Source: Shimia sp047124445
GTDB taxonomy: Bacteria; Pseudomonadota; Alphaproteobacteria; Rhodobacterales; Rhodobacteraceae
DNA length: 64,000 nt
Direction: 5' to 3'
Assembly: GCF_047124445.1 (NCBI RefSeq)
Contig: NZ_CP138921.1
Coordinates: forward strand, 4,304,363 to 4,368,362
Positions 8,446-17,708 of this stretch are shown piece by piece (position 1 is the first letter of the stretch; the number at the start of each line of letters is the position of its first letter). A program made the position numbers and the translations under genes. The notes beneath the pieces were generated by a model. The model made no database searches and was not told where the DNA came from. It worked only from the letters and a program-made list of their open reading frames with translations.

Positions 8446-8967
8446 ATGTTTGATCTGGGTTGGACCGAGCTTCTGCTCATTGGCATCGTGGCGCTCATCG
8501 TGGTGGGGCCCAAAGACCTGCCGGTGATGTTCCGCACGGTGGGGCGTTTTGTCGGCAAAGCCAAAGGCATGGCGCGGGAATTTTCCTCTGCCATGAATCA
8601 GGCGGCGGATCAGGCAGGCGTCAAGGATGTGACCGACACCCTGAAAGGGGCCACCGATGGGTTGGACAAGGTCACCAATCCTTTGAAATCGGCCACTGAT
8701 GCGCTCAACGATTCCGTGGGGGAAGTGAAACGCTCCATGTCCTATGAGCCGGGCGCTGAGACCACACGCCTGTCCAAGGAGCGCGCGGAAGCGGCGGAGA
8801 AGATCCGCCAGAAATCCGCCGAAATGGCGCAAGAACGTCTGGACCGGGAAGCCGCTGAAAAGGCCGCTGCCGAGGACGCCGAGAAAGCCGCTCGCAAACA
8901 AGCGCGCAGCTATGATCCGGCCCCAACGCCCCCGGCCAAGACCGCCGCGAAGAAGGATGAGGCATGA
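8446..8967 (+). CDS. tatB: Sec-independent translocase subunit TatB
   Basis: This 173-residue protein begins MFDLGWTELLLIGIVALIVV and continues with GPKDLP, the TatB hallmark, then a long amphipathic and charged Ala/Glu/Lys-rich cytoplasmic tail. TatB joins TatC in the receptor that recognises twin-arginine signal peptides. The tail is mostly predicted helix with many coiled-coil-like stretches and ends in a Pro/Ala-rich segment. Its stop overlaps the tatC start by four bases, which indicates translational coupling. Confidence 0.96.
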   Translation: MFDLGWTELLLIGIVALIVVGPKDLPVMFRTVGRFVGKAKGMAREFSSAMNQAADQAGVKDVTDTLKGATDGLDKVTNPLKSATDALNDSVGEVKRSMSYEPGAETTRLSKERAEAAEKIRQKSAEMAQERLDREAAEKAAAEDAEKAARKQARSYDPAPTPPAKTAAKKDEA

Positions 8968-9890
8968 GCTCAACTGACGAAATCGAAGACAGCTCCGCCC
9001 CGCTGATCGAGCACCTGGCGGAGCTGCGCACGCGGCTCATTCGCTCTGTGCTGGCCTTTCTGGTGGGCATGGTGTTGGCCTTTGTGGTCGCAGAACCAAC
9101 ACTGCAATTCTTGTTGGGCCCCATTGAGGAAACCCTGCGCGCGCTGGGCGATCCATCGCCAACGATGCAGTACACCTCGCCGCAGGAATACCTCTTCACA
9201 CTGTTCCGCATCTCCATGGTAGGGGGCTTTGTGCTGGCGTTCCCGGTGATCGCGTTCCAGCTGTGGCGCTTCGTGGCGCCGGGTCTGTACAAAAACGAGC
9301 GTGGGGCTTTCCTACCTTTCATGATTGCCTCGCCCTTCATGTTTATGCTCGGCGCGGCCTTTGCGCATTTCGTTGTGACCCCGCTGGCGATGGCCTTCTT
9401 TTTGGGCTTCACCGATGTGAGCTCGATCTTTGCCAACCTGCTCGCCAGCACGACAAGCGACATGCCCGCTGGCTCTGTTGTGGTTCCTGAAACCGACAGC
9501 GGCATTAAGATTACCTTCTTTGGTAAGGTGAACGAAAGCTTGGACATCTCGCTGAAATTCATCATGGCCTTTGGCCTCTGCTTCCAGCTGCCAGTTCTGT
9601 TAACGCTTATGGGCAAGGCTGGCCTGGTGAACGCGGAAGGCCTCGGCCGCGTGCGCAAATACGCTATGGTGGGCATTCTGGTACTGGCCGCCTTGGTCAC
9701 TCCCCCAGACGTCACCACACAGCTGATCCTGTTTGTGGTGGTCTACGGCCTCTACGAAGTCTCGATCTTCCTGGTGCGCCGCGTGGACAAGCAACGCGTC
9801 GCCAAGCTCAAAGCCGAAGGTGTCTACTTTGAAGATGACGAAGAAGGTGAAGACGAGGCAGACATCGCCGACGCGGAAAGCCACAAGTAA
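8964..9890 (+). CDS. tatC: Sec-independent translocase subunit TatC
   Basis: This 308-residue protein has six predicted membrane segments and TatC family features: LIEHLAELRTRLI near the N-terminus and the segment FRISMVGGFVLAFPVIAFQL. It is the core receptor of the twin-arginine translocase. It ends with an acidic tail (EDDEEGEDEADIADAES), longer than in E. coli TatC. It overlaps tatB by four bases, and a strong terminator starts 23 bases after its stop, closing the tat operon. Confidence 0.97.
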   Translation: MSSTDEIEDSSAPLIEHLAELRTRLIRSVLAFLVGMVLAFVVAEPTLQFLLGPIEETLRALGDPSPTMQYTSPQEYLFTLFRISMVGGFVLAFPVIAFQLWRFVAPGLYKNERGAFLPFMIASPFMFMLGAAFAHFVVTPLAMAFFLGFTDVSSIFANLLASTTSDMPAGSVVVPETDSGIKITFFGKVNESLDISLKFIMAFGLCFQLPVLLTLMGKAGLVNAEGLGRVRKYAMVGILVLAALVTPPDVTTQLILFVVVYGLYEVSIFLVRRVDKQRVAKLKAEGVYFEDDEEGEDEADIADAESHK

Positions 9891-9913
9891 GCCTGTCTCA
9901 GGCTGAGAGTTTG

Positions 9914-9946
9914 GGTGCATCCCTTTTGGGGTGCACCTTTTTCTTT
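9914..9946 (+). terminator. Rho-independent terminator of tatABC
   Basis: A 10-bp stem (9914-9923 with 9928-9937, one G-T pair) closes on a TTTT loop and is followed by a T-rich run at 9938-9945. It sits 23 bases after the tatC stop and upstream of the DUF815 gene. Confidence 0.85.
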
Positions 9947-10008
9947 GGCCTCTTGTTGTCCCGCCACGAACATGGTCTGTATCGCCCGAAGACAGCAGGA
10001 GGCCCGCC

Positions 10009-10851
10009 ATGGATGACACCACTTTGACCCGCATCGCCGAGGCGTTGGAACGCATGGCACCGGCCCCCATGACTGCGCCGGATTTCGCTGCCGCCGATGG
10101 GTTTGTCTGGCATGTGGATCCGGACCGACTGGAGCCTGTGGCCAAGATCAACCGCGTGTCTCTCGACTTGCTGGTCGGCATCGACCGCTCCCGGGACACG
10201 CTGCTGGACAACACCCGCCAATTTGCGCGCGGACTGCCCGCCAACAACGCCCTGCTTTGGGGCGCGCGGGGCATGGGAAAATCCTCCGTCGTGAAAGCTG
10301 TGCACGCTCAAGTCATTGCTGAAGGCCTGCCGCTCAAGATCGTAGAGCTGCAACGCGAAGACCTACCTTCTGTAGCACGGCTCCTGAACCTCCTGCGCGC
10401 CAGCGAGGAACGCTTCCTGCTGTTCTGTGACGACCTCAGCTTTAGCCACGATGACCAGCACTACAAATCGCTCAAGGCCGTGCTGGACGGCGGCATTGAA
10501 GGGCGGCCTGACAATGTGGTGTTCTACGCCACCTCCAACCGCCGCCACCTGATGCCGCGCGACATGATCGAAAACGAACGCAGCTCGGCGATCAACCCGT
10601 CTGAGGCTGTAGAAGAGAAAGTCTCCCTGTCCGACCGCTTTGGCCTCTGGCTGGGTTTCCACCCATGCTCGCAGGACCAATATCTCGCGATGATCGATGG
10701 CTACTGCACCGCTCATGGCGTGACTGTGGACGCAGAGCGCCTGCGCGCGGAGGCCATCGAATGGCAAGCCACACGCGGCGCCCGCTCTGGCCGTGTCGCG
10801 TGGCAGTTCTTTGTTGATTTGGCAGGTCGCGAGGGCGTCGCGTTGGAATAA
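10009..10851 (+). CDS. DUF815-family P-loop ATPase
   Basis: This 280-residue AAA-like ATPase has Walker A GARGMGKSS (85-93) and a Walker B-like FLLFCDDLSF (136-145). A sensor-like stretch FYATSNRRHLMPRD and an arginine-rich C-terminal region ARSGRVAWQFFVDLA follow. It fits DUF815, a conserved bacterial ATPase family of unknown function. The ATG at 10009 follows AGGAGG by six bases. An in-frame ATG at 9931 lies inside the tat terminator and is rejected. It is convergent with nlpD. Confidence 0.9.
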   Translation: MDDTTLTRIAEALERMAPAPMTAPDFAAADGFVWHVDPDRLEPVAKINRVSLDLLVGIDRSRDTLLDNTRQFARGLPANNALLWGARGMGKSSVVKAVHAQVIAEGLPLKIVELQREDLPSVARLLNLLRASEERFLLFCDDLSFSHDDQHYKSLKAVLDGGIEGRPDNVVFYATSNRRHLMPRDMIENERSSAINPSEAVEEKVSLSDRFGLWLGFHPCSQDQYLAMIDGYCTAHGVTVDAERLRAEAIEWQATRGARSGRVAWQFFVDLAGREGVALE

Positions 10852-10869
10852 CGGCGACGCCTTTCGCGC

Positions 10870-12075
10870 TTATTTGAGGTAGGGGGCCGGGTCGACGCTG
10901 TCAAAGCCCTCGCGCACCTCAAAGTGCACAAAGCTGTTCTCCGCAGGCAGCACAGCCATGCTTTGCCCGCGCTTTACGCTGGCACCCTTTTTCACCTTCA
11001 CACCGTCCACGTTGTAGTAGACCGTCATCAGGTTGTTGGGGTGGCGCACCACCAGAATGGTCACGTCATCCGCGTCTTTGGTGATCGCCGCTACTGTGCC
11101 ATCTGCCGCTGCAGACACCGGTGCGCCAGCCTCGGCCGCAATGTCGATGCCGTTGTTTTTGCCTTTGGAGTAGGGGCGGATCACCTTGCCGGACACCGGG
11201 TAGCTCATCGCAGCTTTGCTCGCGCTCTGCTGCTGCGCAAGGTTTGGGCTCTCTGGTTTTGCGACTGGTGTCGCGGCCGCCACGGTGTTGTCTTCCGGCA
11301 AAGGCTTGGAGGCGCTTGGCGGGGTAGGCGTTGGCGAGCCTTCGCCCGGTTTGGTGGTTGTCGCTGCCGCGGTCGCCGCCGCGGCTTTGCGCTTGGCTTC
11401 CGCTTCCGGGTCCACTGGCGGGATCAGCAGGATCTGGTTTTCACGAATGGTGAAATCGCTGCCCAACCCGTTCCACTCTGCCAAAGACCGCACGGAGACG
11501 TTATAGAGTCGCGCAATGGTAAAGGCCGTCTCGCCGCGTTTCACCTTATGGCGCACCGGCTCCACACCTGTCTGCCCACCGGGTTTTGGCGTCGCCACCG
11601 GCTGCAGGGTCTCGGTCTCAACAGACGTGTCGGCGTTGTTGATAGCACCACCCGCCAGCGCAGCAATGTCCACGCCGCCCGGCGCGGTCACCATGCCGGT
11701 GCCGCCCGTCGCGGCAGACGGCTCCGCCACGCGGCGGGGCAGGGTAACCACTTCGCCCTCACGCAGCTGCGCGTCCAACGCGATGCCGTTTGTGCGGCTC
11801 AACTCTTCGGCCGGAATGCCCACGCGCTGGGACACATCCGCCAGCGTGTCGCCCCGTTTGGCCACCGCCACCTGATAACTTGGATAAGAGATCACACCGC
11901 GATCATCCGGTTCAGGCCGGGTTGCAGTGGCGGTTTGTGCCGCCTCAGTGGTGTCCAATCCGCCGCCGAGGTCTCCCCGGAAGTCGTAATCCAGCGTGTC
12001 CAAACAGCCGCTCATCACGGTCAGCGCCAGCCCTGCGCCGATCAACCGGGTGTTCTTGGATGAGAAAACTGCCAT
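10870..12075 (-). CDS. nlpD: NlpD-like lipoprotein: two LysM domains and a degenerate LytM (M23) domain
   Basis: This 401-residue lipoprotein has lipobox VMSGC with Cys24, LysM domains at about 67-113 and 174-219, a Pro/Ala-rich linker, and a LytM domain at about 305-391. NlpD proteins bind peptidoglycan and activate cell-division amidases. The LytM zinc site is incomplete: Asn308 replaces the first histidine (NNGID), YYNVDG lacks the central histidine, and the final HxH reads FVH. It is therefore likely an activator rather than a hydrolase. The order surE-pcm-nlpD matches the gammaproteobacterial arrangement upstream of rpoS, which supports the call. Confidence 0.92.
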   Translation of the reverse strand: MAVFSSKNTRLIGAGLALTVMSGCLDTLDYDFRGDLGGGLDTTEAAQTATATRPEPDDRGVISYPSYQVAVAKRGDTLADVSQRVGIPAEELSRTNGIALDAQLREGEVVTLPRRVAEPSAATGGTGMVTAPGGVDIAALAGGAINNADTSVETETLQPVATPKPGGQTGVEPVRHKVKRGETAFTIARLYNVSVRSLAEWNGLGSDFTIRENQILLIPPVDPEAEAKRKAAAATAAATTTKPGEGSPTPTPPSASKPLPEDNTVAAATPVAKPESPNLAQQQSASKAAMSYPVSGKVIRPYSKGKNNGIDIAAEAGAPVSAAADGTVAAITKDADDVTILVVRHPNNLMTVYYNVDGVKVKKGASVKRGQSMAVLPAENSFVHFEVREGFDSVDPAPYLK

Positions 12076-12202
12076 CTCGATGTCCTCACATGCGGCGCCC
12101 TGTTACCGGGGGTCTGCTGCCAATGCCGCGTCTGTTGTTCGCTTCGTTAAGCTTCCAAATGGGCGAGCCGTCACCCTTTGCCAAGGGGAAAGCCCAATCA
12201 AA

Positions 12203-12859
12203 TCAATCATTCTCTCGCGCGACGCCCTCAAGCAATGGCACAAAACGCACCGAGCGCAATTCGTCATAGTCCAGCCCGTTTTCCGTTTTGCGCACCCGAA
12301 TGAGGCTCTGCACCGCATCCGACTGCCCCACGGGCACCACCATAATACCGCCGATCTTCAGTTGCGCCAAGAGGGGGCCGGGTGGGTCCTCTGCGGCGGC
12401 GGTCACAATGATCTTGTCAAACGGTGCCTGATCCGGAAGTCCAAAGCTGCCATCGCTGATCAGGGAGGTGATATTCACGATGCCCAGCTGGTCAAAAATC
12501 ACCCGCGCTTCCTGCACCAGCCGCTTATGCCGGTCCACCGTATAGACCCGCCGCGCCAGATGGCTGAGGATTGCGGCCTGATAGCCAGACCCGGTGCCCA
12601 CTTCGAGCACCTTGTCGCGTGGGGTCAGCTCTAACGCTTGCGTCATCAACCCAACCACGGAGGGCTGCGAGATGGTCTGCCCGCAGGCAATCGGCAGCGG
12701 CGTGTCTTCATACGCCCGCTCGGCAAACAGGCCCCGCACAAACAACCCGCGGTCCACTTGTTCCATCGCGGTCAGCACAGCAGGCTCCGTCACCCCACGC
12801 GAACGCAGGGCAAACAGGAACTGCATTTTGCGTTCAGCAAGCGCGTCAGGGTCGGTCAT
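12203..12859 (-). CDS. pcm: Protein-L-isoaspartate O-methyltransferase
   Basis: This 218-residue cytoplasmic repair enzyme transfers a methyl group from S-adenosylmethionine to L-isoaspartyl residues in aged proteins. The SAM-binding motif VLEVGTGSGYQ is at residues 84-94. The family stretch ACGQTISQPSVVGLMTQAL (58-76) is clear, and the length is typical. The start codon overlaps the end of surE by four bases, so the two are translationally coupled. Confidence 0.96.
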   Translation of the reverse strand: MTDPDALAERKMQFLFALRSRGVTEPAVLTAMEQVDRGLFVRGLFAERAYEDTPLPIACGQTISQPSVVGLMTQALELTPRDKVLEVGTGSGYQAAILSHLARRVYTVDRHKRLVQEARVIFDQLGIVNITSLISDGSFGLPDQAPFDKIIVTAAAEDPPGPLLAQLKIGGIMVVPVGQSDAVQSLIRVRKTENGLDYDELRSVRFVPLLEGVAREND

Positions 12860-13638
12860 TCAATGCCTTTCAGCGCCGCAAGTGTGTCATGTGCCGTGAG
12901 GTCTGCGCGCATCGGCGTCACCGAGGTGTAGCCATCAAGGTTGACGGTCGCATCCGTGCCCTCGCCAGACGGGTTCTGCTGATCACCGCCCCGGGCCCAC
13001 AGGAAGCGACGCCCAGACGGTGCGTTGTGCGGTTCAACCGAAAACTTGGTGCCTTGGCGTAAGCCCTGCGCCACAACCCGCGTGCCTTTGACGTCTTTGG
13101 CCAGAACAGGCGGGAAGTTCACGTTGTAAAACAAGCCATAGGGATGGTTGTTGGCCGGATTTGCATCAAGGATCTTACGCACAACCGCGGCCCCAAATGC
13201 GCCCGCGGCCTCAAACGGATCGTCGGCGGTGAAGTTTTTCGGCCCCAGAAACTGTGACAGCGCAAAAGACGGGATGCCCTGCAACGCGCCTTCAATCGCC
13301 GCCCCCAAGGTGCCGGAATACAGCGCGTTTTCGGCAGAGTTGTTGCCCCGGTTCACGCCGGACAGGATCAACTCAGGTGGCGCGTCCTTCATAACGTCAT
13401 GCACGCCGGCCAGCACGCAATCCGCCGGGCTGCCTTCGGCCGCATAGCGCCGTTCGCCCATTTGGGCGATCATCGTTGGATGGGTGTAGCTGATGCAATG
13501 GCCCACACCGGATTGCTCAAACGCAGGCGCCACACACCAGACTTCGCCATCCGGTCCGGCCAGCTCCGCTGCAATCCGCTCCAGAACGGCCAGTCCCGGC
13601 GCGTTGATACCGTCGTCATTGGTGATGAGAATACGCAT
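12856..13638 (-). CDS. surE: 5'/3'-nucleotidase SurE
   Basis: This 260-residue metal-dependent nucleoside monophosphate phosphatase begins MRILITNDDGINAPG. That holds the DD pair which binds the divalent metal. SGVNRGNNSAENALYSGTLG, further in, is the family's second metal and dimer motif. The ATG at 13638 starts exactly at this motif; an ATG at 13701 would add 21 unrelated residues. It is the first gene of surE-pcm-nlpD. Confidence 0.96.
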   Translation of the reverse strand: MRILITNDDGINAPGLAVLERIAAELAGPDGEVWCVAPAFEQSGVGHCISYTHPTMIAQMGERRYAAEGSPADCVLAGVHDVMKDAPPELILSGVNRGNNSAENALYSGTLGAAIEGALQGIPSFALSQFLGPKNFTADDPFEAAGAFGAAVVRKILDANPANNHPYGLFYNVNFPPVLAKDVKGTRVVAQGLRQGTKFSVEPHNAPSGRRFLWARGGDQQNPSGEGTDATVNLDGYTSVTPMRADLTAHDTLAALKGIE

Positions 13639-13749
13639 ATGCCTGCCCCAATTGTCTGCTGACATCCTGTCTAGTGGAGCCATGCAAAGGGGGCAAGGCA
13701 CGTGGTGTCGCTGGCCTCAATCGTTGCGGTGATGCCAGCGTTTTGAGCC

Positions 13750-14424
13750 TTAAAGGCCGATCTCGGCCATCAAGCGCGCCGCTTCCTCGCGGGGATGCAC
13801 AAGGCTGTCCTTGTCTTCGCCAGGGAAGAACCGCGCACGGGTGCCGGTGGGCATGCCGCGTGGGCTGAGGATCGACACGGTTGGGCCGATATTGGTGGTC
13901 TCTGCTTGCCAGCTTTTGGCCAGTGCGATCTGCGCCGCCTTGGTAGCACCATATGAGCCAAAGAACTTCTCGCCGGCGTGGTTGTCCTCAAAGAACACCG
14001 CATGGCCCGTATCGCCCAGCAGCGGGCTCATGAACGGGATCAGGCGCGCCACAGCGTCCACATTGATCGACAGCGACTTCTGCCAGTCTTTGGCATCGAT
14101 ATGATCGGTGGGTGTCAATGGCGCACCATGCGCCGCCGTGTGGATCCACAGGTCCACTTTGCCCCAACGATCATGGATTGAGCGGCACAGCTGCGCCATG
14201 GCATCGGCATTGGTGATGTCCATCGGTGCCAGGGTGGATTTGCCCCCCTTGGCCTGAATGCGATCGTCCAGATCTTCCAGCGCACCGGTGGTGCGGGCCA
14301 CCGCCACCACGTGGTAAGCGGGCACAAGCGCCTCTGCAAAAGCGGCACCAAGGCCGCGGGATGCGCCGGTGATCAGCGCGATTTTCTCGCCGGAGGCGTC
14401 GGGGGTGTTGGACGTATCACTCAT
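13750..14424 (-). CDS. SDR-family NAD(P)-dependent oxidoreductase
   Basis: This is a 224-residue classical short-chain dehydrogenase. It has TGASRGLG in the nucleotide-binding loop (about residues 20-27), a D-I/T motif after beta-4, and YGATK for the catalytic Tyr and Lys. The usual NNAG reads HTAAHG, which is common in this branch. The ATG at 14424 is preferred because only this start leaves a typical short leader before the Rossmann strand. The substrate is unknown. It is probably transcribed after the small 85-residue gene upstream. Confidence 0.88.
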   Translation of the reverse strand: MSDTSNTPDASGEKIALITGASRGLGAAFAEALVPAYHVVAVARTTGALEDLDDRIQAKGGKSTLAPMDITNADAMAQLCRSIHDRWGKVDLWIHTAAHGAPLTPTDHIDAKDWQKSLSINVDAVARLIPFMSPLLGDTGHAVFFEDNHAGEKFFGSYGATKAAQIALAKSWQAETTNIGPTVSILSPRGMPTGTRARFFPGEDKDSLVHPREEAARLMAEIGL

Positions 14425-14520
14425 AGGCCGATGCAATGCGACCAAAGCGGCACAAGGTCAAGAGGCAAGCAAGTCGCAGGGGGGGACAGGAACGGCCATC
14501 TCCCCGCGCGACTTGGGGGA

Positions 14521-14778
14521 TTAGTTGGGCATCGACAAACGTGTCGTGCCGTGGCCTGCGTTGAGCACCACATTGTCTTCGCCAATGGCCACCACTTTGC
14601 CGGAGGGCGTGCGGTCGCCAAGTTCAACGCGCAGGGTTTTGCCCCCAGCGGTCATCAACAAGGCGCGTGGGTTTTTCGGACTGCCCATCACGCCAATCAA
14701 AGTCAGGCGGGAGCGGTTCTTCAGCACACCGGATTGCGTGGCCTGCGCGGCCACGTGGGAAGGAGTCTTGGAGGACAT
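14521..14778 (-). CDS. Small conserved-looking hypothetical protein (85 aa)
   Basis: This is an 85-residue soluble protein. Its second half (LRVELGDRTPSGKVVAIGED, about residues 49-68) looks like a small beta-rich module such as those at the C-termini of pilus or secretion proteins of the PilP/GspC type. I cannot assign a domain with certainty. The start has GAGGACATGATACTGCC-type context on the opposite strand rather than a clear ribosome-binding site. The codon choice and the absence of rare-codon runs suggest it is real. Confidence 0.6.
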   Translation of the reverse strand: MSSKTPSHVAAQATQSGVLKNRSRLTLIGVMGSPKNPRALLMTAGGKTLRVELGDRTPSGKVVAIGEDNVVLNAGHGTTRLSMPN

Positions 14779-14917
14779 GATACTGCCTGTGTTTGTGAGC
14801 GGTGGCGGCTATATAGTTGGAGGGTCGTGAGCCGCCAGACAGGCGTAGCGTATTTGTAGTTAAGGACCGCTAAACAGGCGGTCGATTGCCAAAGAAAAAA
14901 GGCGAATGTGGCGGATT

Positions 14918-15487
14918 TCAGCCCATCAGGTGCGGACGCAGGTCCTCGCCACAAGCCGCGTATATTTCCAGCAGTTGATCAAAAGAAATACCCTCTGCCT
15001 GTGCTTGTGCCAGCGGTCCTGCAATGGCCGTCAGATGGGGTCTTTCGGCGCCTGATTCTGCCGGTTTCAAGGCACAGGCAATCGGCTCGTCGCTCTCAAA
15101 CAGCGGCAGGTCATTCATCAACCAGGCTGCGGCTCCTGCAAAACCGGTGTCCTCGCCCGTTGCATCCAGCACGTAGGCTTTGAAGTCTTCCACCGCCAGG
15201 CTGGCCCATGCGCCAAACAGGAAGACTTCGTCGCTGCCGCGAACGGGTAGGGGTACCACGCAATGGACAAAGCGCAGATCCTCAAACACACAGAGGTCGG
15301 CGGTCAACACATCGTCGCCGACGGTCAGTGTGTCACCGTCACCATCAGTTAACGGGCCATGCGGCCAGCAATCTGGCTGTCCAAAGCCCATATCAACAAT
15401 GCCGCCGAAGCTACGCCCGCAACATTTGCAGGCGTAGGTGGGATCGTTCAACCGCTGCCAGCGGCTATCAAGCGCCAGCAGGTTCAC
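14918..15487 (-). CDS. DUF2199 domain-containing protein
   Basis: This 189-residue protein has an N-terminal CxxC-like zinc-ribbon stretch (YACKCCGRSFGG) followed by the acidic/aromatic pattern of DUF2199 (FVHCVVPLPV, FGAWASL). DUF2199 proteins have no established function. I chose a GTG at 15487 because AGGGG lies just before it, and it starts four bases after the purF stop. The longer ATG at 15520 would overlap purF by 29 bases. It is therefore most likely the second gene of a purF transcript. Confidence 0.8.
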   Translation of the reverse strand: MNLLALDSRWQRLNDPTYACKCCGRSFGGIVDMGFGQPDCWPHGPLTDGDGDTLTVGDDVLTADLCVFEDLRFVHCVVPLPVRGSDEVFLFGAWASLAVEDFKAYVLDATGEDTGFAGAAAWLMNDLPLFESDEPIACALKPAESGAERPHLTAIAGPLAQAQAEGISFDQLLEIYAACGEDLRPHLMG

Positions 15488-15491
15488 GCGC

Positions 15492-17021
15492 TCACCCCTG
15501 AGAGGTTGCCAAAGTGGCACCGTTCCAGCTTGCGCCGGGCGTTGGAGCCTCTTCGATCTTTTTGCTTACCCGGCTGCTGCCTTCGAGCGCAGCTAGATAC
15601 TCCGGCGTCACGCCGCCGGTGATGTAGTTGCCATCAAAGCAGGAGCAATCAAACTGGTCGATCTCCGGGTTGCCTTCCTTCGTGGCCCAGATCAGGTCTT
15701 CCAGTTTTTGATAGAACAACGCATCCGCACCAAGTTCTTCGCGGATATCTTCCACGCTTTTGCCGTTGGCAATCAGCTCGTGTTTGGTGGGCATGTCGAT
15801 GCCATACACGTTTGGATGCGCCACGGGTGGGGAGGCCGAGGCAATGTAGACCTTCTTCGCGCCTGCCTCGCGGCACATTTGCACGATCTTCTTGATGGTG
15901 TTGCCACGCACAATGCTGTCGTCAATCAACAGGATGTTGCGGCCCTCCATCTCGCGCGGGATGGCGTTCAGCTTCCGGCGCACGGACTTCTGACGCTCTT
16001 CCTGACCCGGCATAATAAACGTTCGGCCCACGTAACGGTTTTTCACCAGTGCCTCACGATAGCGGATGCCGGTGATGTTGCTGACTTCCAGCGCCACAGG
16101 GCGCGCACTGTCCGGCACTGGGATGATCGCGTCGATGTCCAGACCGCTCTCTTGCACCTGTTTGGCGAGTGTTTTGCCCATGCGGATCTGCGCCTGATAC
16201 ACAGACACACCGTCAAGCACGCTGTCCGGCCGCGCCAGATACACATATTCAAAGATGCAAGGTGTCAGCTTGCCTTCGACCGCCTGGAACTCATGCAGGT
16301 TGCCGTCCAGATCAACCAGCATCGCCTCACCTGGCTTCAGGTCGCGCAATTTATCAAAACCGTTGATGCCAAAAGCCACATCCTCAGAGGCAAATGCATA
16401 ATCGTCGCCATCACCTTCTGCATCTCGCTTTGCAACGGAAAGCGGGCGAATGCCGTGGGGGTCGCGGAACGCCAGCATGCCCACACCGGCAATCAGGCAG
16501 ACCACGGAATAGGCACCTTGCACGCGTTCCATGGTCATTTTCACACCGGCAAAGATGTTGCGGATCGCATCGGCGCTGCCGTTGACTTTGATGGCATCGG
16601 CGACTTTGTCCGCCAATACGTTGAGCAGGATTTCACTGTCAGAGGTGGTCCGCAGATGGCGGGAATATTTCCCGGTCACCTTCTCGCGCTGTGCCTCGGT
16701 GTTGGTGATATTGCCGTTGTGCACCAGATAGATGCCATACGGCGCGTTTACAAAAAACGGTTGCGCCTCAGACGCTGACAGGCTGCCCGCGGTTGGATAG
16801 CGCACATGGCCCATGCCAATGCGGCCCGTCAGGGTTTCCGCATCGGACGGTTGAAACACGTCTTTGACCAAACCATTGGCCTTGCGCTCGCGAAAGAAGC
16901 CGCCTGTGTAGGTCACCACACCCGAGGCATCTTGCCCCCGGTGCTGCAACATCAAGAGACCATCGTAGATCTCTCCAAAGACGTCATGGTTTCGGTTGGC
17001 GATCCCCAAAATTCCGCACAC
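15492..17021 (-). CDS. purF: Amidophosphoribosyltransferase
   Basis: This 509-residue enzyme carries out the first committed step of purine synthesis, PRPP plus glutamine to phosphoribosylamine. It begins MCGILGIA, so Cys2 becomes the N-terminal nucleophile after Met removal, which fixes the start. The class II glutaminase domain covers about the first 240 residues. The phosphoribosyltransferase motif ILLIDDSIVRGNT lies near residue 365. In many alphaproteobacteria purF follows cvpA directly. Here a block of about 2.1 kb with three other genes lies between them. Confidence 0.97.
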   Translation of the reverse strand: MCGILGIANRNHDVFGEIYDGLLMLQHRGQDASGVVTYTGGFFRERKANGLVKDVFQPSDAETLTGRIGMGHVRYPTAGSLSASEAQPFFVNAPYGIYLVHNGNITNTEAQREKVTGKYSRHLRTTSDSEILLNVLADKVADAIKVNGSADAIRNIFAGVKMTMERVQGAYSVVCLIAGVGMLAFRDPHGIRPLSVAKRDAEGDGDDYAFASEDVAFGINGFDKLRDLKPGEAMLVDLDGNLHEFQAVEGKLTPCIFEYVYLARPDSVLDGVSVYQAQIRMGKTLAKQVQESGLDIDAIIPVPDSARPVALEVSNITGIRYREALVKNRYVGRTFIMPGQEERQKSVRRKLNAIPREMEGRNILLIDDSIVRGNTIKKIVQMCREAGAKKVYIASASPPVAHPNVYGIDMPTKHELIANGKSVEDIREELGADALFYQKLEDLIWATKEGNPEIDQFDCSCFDGNYITGGVTPEYLAALEGSSRVSKKIEEAPTPGASWNGATLATSQG

Positions 17022-17270
17022 GGGCAGGGCTCCCTTCGTCAGGTTAGGCTAATGTGAGTGAGGCTGCGCAGCGAGGCACCAAAGGCGCAAGTCGTGAAGG
17101 GATACATCGCAGGCGGACAAGCCTTTGCTGTGCGCGGGTTGCGCCAGCTGAAAGGGTGGAAAAAACCACTGTCCACAGGGAGGCTCCGAATCCTGTTCTC
17201 GTGCTATGGCCTCTCTTAAGCGGTCCGCCCCGCCGTGTCACGAAAGGATCACAAATCAATTAGGCAAAAT

Positions 17271-17708
17271 TCAGGGACAACTCAGGACGGCCGCCTCCCC
17301 TTTATGTGAGGGCAAAAGATCGAAGCGATGGGTCATTACCATTGTTTTATCTTCTTCCAGCAAAAAAAACATCCATTGCCCGGGAACAAGCTCGATCTCG
17401 TCTTCCAATGTGTACCCAACAAAAAAGGCGTGAGTGCCGGCTGGGGCGGTGACGGCCCAACTTTGGTCCGTACGCGCCTCTGGCCCCATAGGGGGGTGCG
17501 CAACAACTGCACGATAGTTTTTTGAATGCGCCGCGCTTTTTGAATAGAGAACAACGCCAAAGGACGTGCCTATTGAGGGGACAAAAGAGCTGCTGTCGGG
17601 CAAAATCTTGATGTCTGTCGCGGAGCCTTGCAGGACTTCACCGTCTATCGTGTCCTGCCCGGACAACACCGAAAGCTGTCTATCACCACAAACAATTCCA
17701 GCGCCCAA
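17271..17708 (-). CDS. Hypothetical secreted protein, start uncertain (possible N-terminal nonsense mutation)
   Basis: From a TTG at 17708 the frame gives 145 residues with no domain I recognise. They are beta-rich, with two cysteines (CGDRQ near the start, LSCP at the end). The frame stays open upstream to a TAA at 17820-17822. That extra stretch reads like a signal peptide: a basic KRS, hydrophobic LWILSAVFA, then Ala before DEPIYVDTS. Two in-frame ATG codons (17823-17828) lie directly before the TAA and 11 bases after the glsB-like stop. The gene may have lost its start to a stop at codon 3, or may use a rare start codon. See findings. Confidence 0.5.
   Translation of the reverse strand: MGAGIVCGDRQLSVLSGQDTIDGEVLQGSATDIKILPDSSSFVPSIGTSFGVVLYSKSAAHSKNYRAVVAHPPMGPEARTDQSWAVTAPAGTHAFFVGYTLEDEIELVPGQWMFFLLEEDKTMVMTHRFDLLPSHKGEAAVLSCP

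Noticed and set aside
10924..12063. Plus-strand frame of 379 codons
   Set aside because: It is antisense to the clear nlpD gene and very rich in Arg and His, as expected of a shadow frame.
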